A DNA stretch of 45,676 bases from NCBI RefSeq assembly GCF_030539555.1, contig NZ_JAUNXX010000010.1, forward strand, positions 1 through 45,676, given 5' to 3'. Under the pieces are notes generated by a model. It saw only the letters and a program-made list of their open reading frames with translations, ran no database searches and was not told the DNA's origin. Position 1 is the first letter of the stretch; every line of letters starts with the position of its first letter. Positions 43,480 through 45,676 of this stretch are shown in pieces. The position numbers and the translations under genes are program-made. The DNA comes from Methanobrevibacter sp. (lineage in GTDB: Archaea > Methanobacteriota > Methanobacteria > Methanobacteriales > Methanobacteriaceae).

Positions 43480-44061
43480 GACTTTATGTTTTGGTATAAT
43501 CAATTTTGGAACAGTAATGGTTACGATTCCGTTATTGAATTTGGCAGAGATATTTTCAATATCAATGCTGTTAACGAATCTGACGGTTTTTACACATCTT
43601 CCAGCTTTGAGGGAAGTGGAAATGACTTCAGCCTCATCTTCATCATCGAAATCTTCAATGTATGGTTTGAATGTAGCTTCGATGGTAATGTCGTTGTCTC
43701 CAGCTTCAATTAAGATTTCTTCTTTATCAATACCTGGAACAGCAACTTTTATGAAGTATTTGTCTTCAGTTTCGATTAAATCAGCATCTAAGCTTTGTAC
43801 AGTAGTTTTTTTGTAATCGTTATATCTTTGATCTGCGTTTTTCTGCATGTTTTTGAGACTTTCCTTGAATTCTTCAATGCTTTTGGAAAGGTCATTAATT
43901 ACATTGTCTGCAATATTTTTACCTTTTTCCTTGGTCTCTTCGTATTTTTCTTTTTTCTCTTCTTTTTTGTCTTCGAATTTGTCCTTTGTTTCATCAATTT
44001 TTTCTTCGAATTCTTCTTTTTTATCGGAAATTTTGGTTTCAATAGTTTCACTGTCTACCAT
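43468..44061 (-). CDS. Hsp20-family small heat-shock protein with long charged N-terminal coil
   Basis: A 197-residue protein. The alpha-crystallin domain occupies about 95-197: DADLIETEDKYFIKVAVPGIDKEEI and the conserved GIVTITVPK near the end. Residues 1-85 are an exceptional helix of Lys/Glu/Asp repeats (EEFEEKIDETKDKFEDKKEE), unlike the short N-arms of most small heat-shock proteins, and may form a coiled coil. It should act as an ATP-independent chaperone. I start at the ATG 10 nt after GGAG; the GTG at 44070 abuts it. There is no C-terminal I-X-I anchor in the usual form, apart from LIIPKHKV. Confidence 0.88.
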   Translation of the reverse strand: MVDSETIETKISDKKEEFEEKIDETKDKFEDKKEEKKEKYEETKEKGKNIADNVINDLSKSIEEFKESLKNMQKNADQRYNDYKKTTVQSLDADLIETEDKYFIKVAVPGIDKEEILIEAGDNDITIEATFKPYIEDFDDEDEAEVISTSLKAGRCVKTVRFVNSIDIENISAKFNNGIVTITVPKLIIPKHKVNVE

Positions 44062-44751
44062 AATTTTCACGCTCCTTTTTTTGATGAAATTTATGATTGT
44101 ATTTTATTTACTTTTTGTTACTATATAAAGTTTTCTATTTTTATTACTAAAAGTTATTTAAAAAATAATTATTTTAATTTTTGATTTATCATATTTATGA
44201 GGTTCTATTTCATAAATTTCATTAATTATTTTCTCAATATATTTAATAAGTGTCATTAAATGGTTAGAATTAAATAAAATTCTTTTTTTTACATTTGATT
44301 TAAAATGATTTTAATTGAGTGGGGTAACTATATGTTTTGTTCATGATGTCCTTTGGGTAGGCATATTTTTTCACTAAAATATATTAATTGTTGTTTTGAA
44401 TATTGCTCCATAATATATGTTGCTATTTCTATTCGCTGGACTTCAACACATATCTTTCGTTGGTCAATGTTGTCTCGTCCTGCTGAATTGACGGTCTTAA
44501 AACAAAAAGTATTATTCATTGAAAAAAAGTAATAATTATTCTAATTACATTCTAACTGCAATTTTTACTTGAGTATAGGCATATAAAAACTATTTAAGCC
44601 ATAAAATCAAATGTTATAAGTAATCAAACTCTTGACCATAGGGGGTGGTATTATTTTAGGTAGGATAATATTGCCATTGGTAGGATTTGAAACTGATGTT
44701 TTAATGAATGCTCCCTTTGGCAAAACCACTAATTTGATAGGAGGAATCCTT
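44062..44751. other. Gene-poor AT-rich region
   Basis: About 690 bp with no well-supported gene. A hairpin-like TTTATGA ... TCATAAA pair is near 44195-44216. A minus-strand frame of 63 codons (44328-44519) reads KICVEVQRIEIATYIMEQYS and SEKICLPKGHHEQ but has no ribosome-binding site; it may be a relic, and I cannot assign it. Confidence 0.3.
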
Positions 44752-44844
44752 ATGAGTGTCCAGAAGAAATTTTGGATTGGGGTGCTCATATACACCATCA
44801 TTTCATGGTGTGTGGCATCCTATCTCATTTGGGTTATATATTGA
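44752..44844 (+). CDS. 30-residue single-span membrane protein
   Basis: ATG at 44752 follows GGAGGAATCCTT, a strong ribosome-binding site, and gives a 30-residue peptide (MSVQKKFWIGVLIYTII, then SWCVASYLIWVIY) with one hydrophobic span. The same frame extends upstream to about 44632 with possible TTG/ATG starts lacking such a site, so a longer form is possible. No family known. Confidence 0.45.
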   Translation: MSVQKKFWIGVLIYTIISWCVASYLIWVIY

Positions 44845-45220
44845 CTAAAATGAGGCCATAATGATTTCACCTTTAAATTGTAGAAATCATCAAATATTAT
44901 AATGATTGTTTTTCAATGACCTTAAAAAGTCATATTTGGGTTTGTTTATTTATAATGGACACTTTCTACAATTTATAAATTAAACATAATAAAATTTATA
45001 TATCAAATATTTCAAATAATATCATAGAGTTTAAAATCCACCTTTCTGGGTTACTTAAATTCTAACAAATTAGTGGTTTAATTCAATGTCTATCTACCTA
45101 AACATGTGAAAACATGTTATAGGCATTGAAATTACTAATATTACTATTAATTTTAGTTTTTTTTAGCAGATTTAATTGTATTGTAAAAAAATAGTTTGAT
45201 TTATATTAATTCTATAAACT
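44845..45220. other. AT-rich gap containing a strong hairpin
   Basis: 375 bp without a gene. It contains the elaborate hairpin at 45082-45130, otherwise A/T tracts with TATA-like boxes. A minus-strand frame at 45172-45426 overlaps the gene at the edge and looks like its shadow. Confidence 0.4.
45082..45130 (+). ncRNA. Candidate structured RNA: 12-bp plus 6-bp hairpin
   Basis: Outer stem TTCAATGTCTAT / ATAGGCATTGAA pairs over 12 bp with one G-T pair (45082-45093 with 45119-45130). After a 7-nt bulge CTACCTA on one side comes a perfect 6-bp stem AACATG / CATGTT (45101-45106 with 45113-45118) with a hexaloop TGAAAA. This shape is unlikely by chance in AT-rich DNA. Could be an RNA gene, leader element or mobile-element end; strand unknown (plus assumed). 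Confidence 0.4.
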
Positions 45221-45676
45221 ATGTATGTTTCTGATATTATGAAAAAGGATTCTAAATTTTTCAAATATATTATTTTAACCGATCCGGGGAGTTTGTCAAT
45301 GACAAAAAGGATATGCATTATTCTTATTCCTTTAATTTTTATAACTTGCCTGTTATTGCACATGTTCATCACTTCCCATGAGGTTTTAGTACTTTTATGG
45401 CTATTTGGGATGTGGGTGTTCTTCATGGGTTTAGGTTATCCGTTAATCTATTTTGAAAAATATGAAGAAAAGTATGGATGGTACTCCAAAATAAGGTTTG
45501 GAGCTACCTATCAGATAATGTCCAAAACTTATTCTTATCTGATTCCTGGGCTGATAGTAAATATTATATTTGTAGGTTTGATTCTTGAAAATATAACAAA
45601 AGCCTCTTTAGTTGCTTTTGCATTCGTACTTCCGTTTTTAGCTTTATTTTTCAGGACTGATGTTTTCAACGACAAT
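45221..45676 (+). CDS. Hypothetical multi-span membrane protein, truncated by the window
   Basis: The frame opens at ATG 45221 after a stop and runs off the window, giving 152 residues. After a charged start (DIMKKDSKFFKYI) hydrophobic segments lie at about 30-50, 55-75, 108-125 and 130-145, with the loop YFEKYEEKYGWYSKIRFG. No ribosome-binding site is visible; a start at the second Met (45239) is possible. I do not recognise the family. Confidence 0.65.
   Translation, partial: MYVSDIMKKDSKFFKYIILTDPGSLSMTKRICIILIPLIFITCLLLHMFITSHEVLVLLWLFGMWVFFMGLGYPLIYFEKYEEKYGWYSKIRFGATYQIMSKTYSYLIPGLIVNIIFVGLILENITKASLVAFAFVLPFLALFFRTDVFNDN

Noticed and set aside
44328-44519. 63-codon minus-strand frame resembling a transposase fragment
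   Set aside because: No ribosome-binding site and no family I can name; noted only as a possible relic.
45172-45426. 84-codon minus-strand frame
   Set aside because: Overlaps the open membrane-protein frame on the plus strand that continues to the window edge.
1-45676. CRISPR arrays, tRNA and rRNA genes
   Set aside because: I saw no regularly spaced repeats and no cloverleaf or rRNA-like stretches in reading the window; a covariance-model search would be decisive.

Overview
The window comes from a methanogenic archaeon of the Methanobacteriales, most likely Methanobrevibacter or a close relative. The evidence is an MtrA paralogue, an F430 synthase (CfbE)-type Mur ligase, an F420-0 ligase-like protein, a fused NADP phosphatase/NAD kinase, archaeal eIF5A, AT-rich intergenic DNA with TATA boxes, and clear GGAGG/GGTG ribosome-binding sites. 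I saw no rRNA, tRNA or CRISPR array.

Layout. 1-2.6 kb: end of S-adenosylhomocysteinase, a bacterial-type MetK and GalU. 2.7-5.3 kb: an AAA ATPase behind palindromic promoter repeats, relics of a GHKL-type gene, and a membrane protein. 5.7-7.1 kb: an AGCS amino-acid symporter. 7.1-8.6 kb: gene-poor, decayed DNA. 8.7-9.9 kb: a three-gene operon ending in a HEPN protein. 10-16.5 kb: F420-ligase-like protein, then a cell-surface glycan block (hexapeptide acyltransferase, UDP-glucose dehydrogenase, a fused GT2/CDP-glycerol-type transferase). 16.5-18.2 kb: a 41-codon gene hidden on the minus strand, a PAP2 phosphatase, and a soluble MtrA paralogue. 18.2-22.9 kb: a repeat-rich leader, two unknown genes, an HsdS-like/HsdM-like pair whose HsdM has lost its catalytic motifs, and a convergent HIRAN/ARPP-1 pair.

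23-29 kb is a minus-strand block: NADP phosphatase/NAD kinase, cfbE, hemC, a Gfo/Idh/MocA oxidoreductase and a GfcR-type PRTase regulator; hemC and cfbE act early and late in tetrapyrrole/F430 synthesis. Upstream lies what I read as a decayed pyruvoyl arginine decarboxylase (pdaD), close to eIF5A and agmatinase, which belong to the same polyamine pathway. 31-33.4 kb: a polyferredoxin membrane protein and a purine permease. 33.4-36.7 kb: a small winged-helix regulator with palindromes, divergent from a secreted protein, a coiled-coil protein and two zinc-ribbon proteins. 36.7-41.4 kb: TIGR00300 enzyme, adenine deaminase, DUF447 protein, SIS-domain protein. 41.4-42.9 kb: a broken TnpB element with its right-end hairpin. 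It is followed by a paralogue of the secreted protein, an Hsp20 with a long charged coil, a gene-poor tail with a striking RNA-like hairpin, and a truncated membrane protein at the edge.

The best candidates for undescribed biology are the degenerate HsdM/HsdS pair with the facing HIRAN/ARPP-1 pair, the HEPN operon, the hidden 41-aa gene, and the 45.1-kb hairpin. All functional statements are read from sequence by eye; no searches were run.
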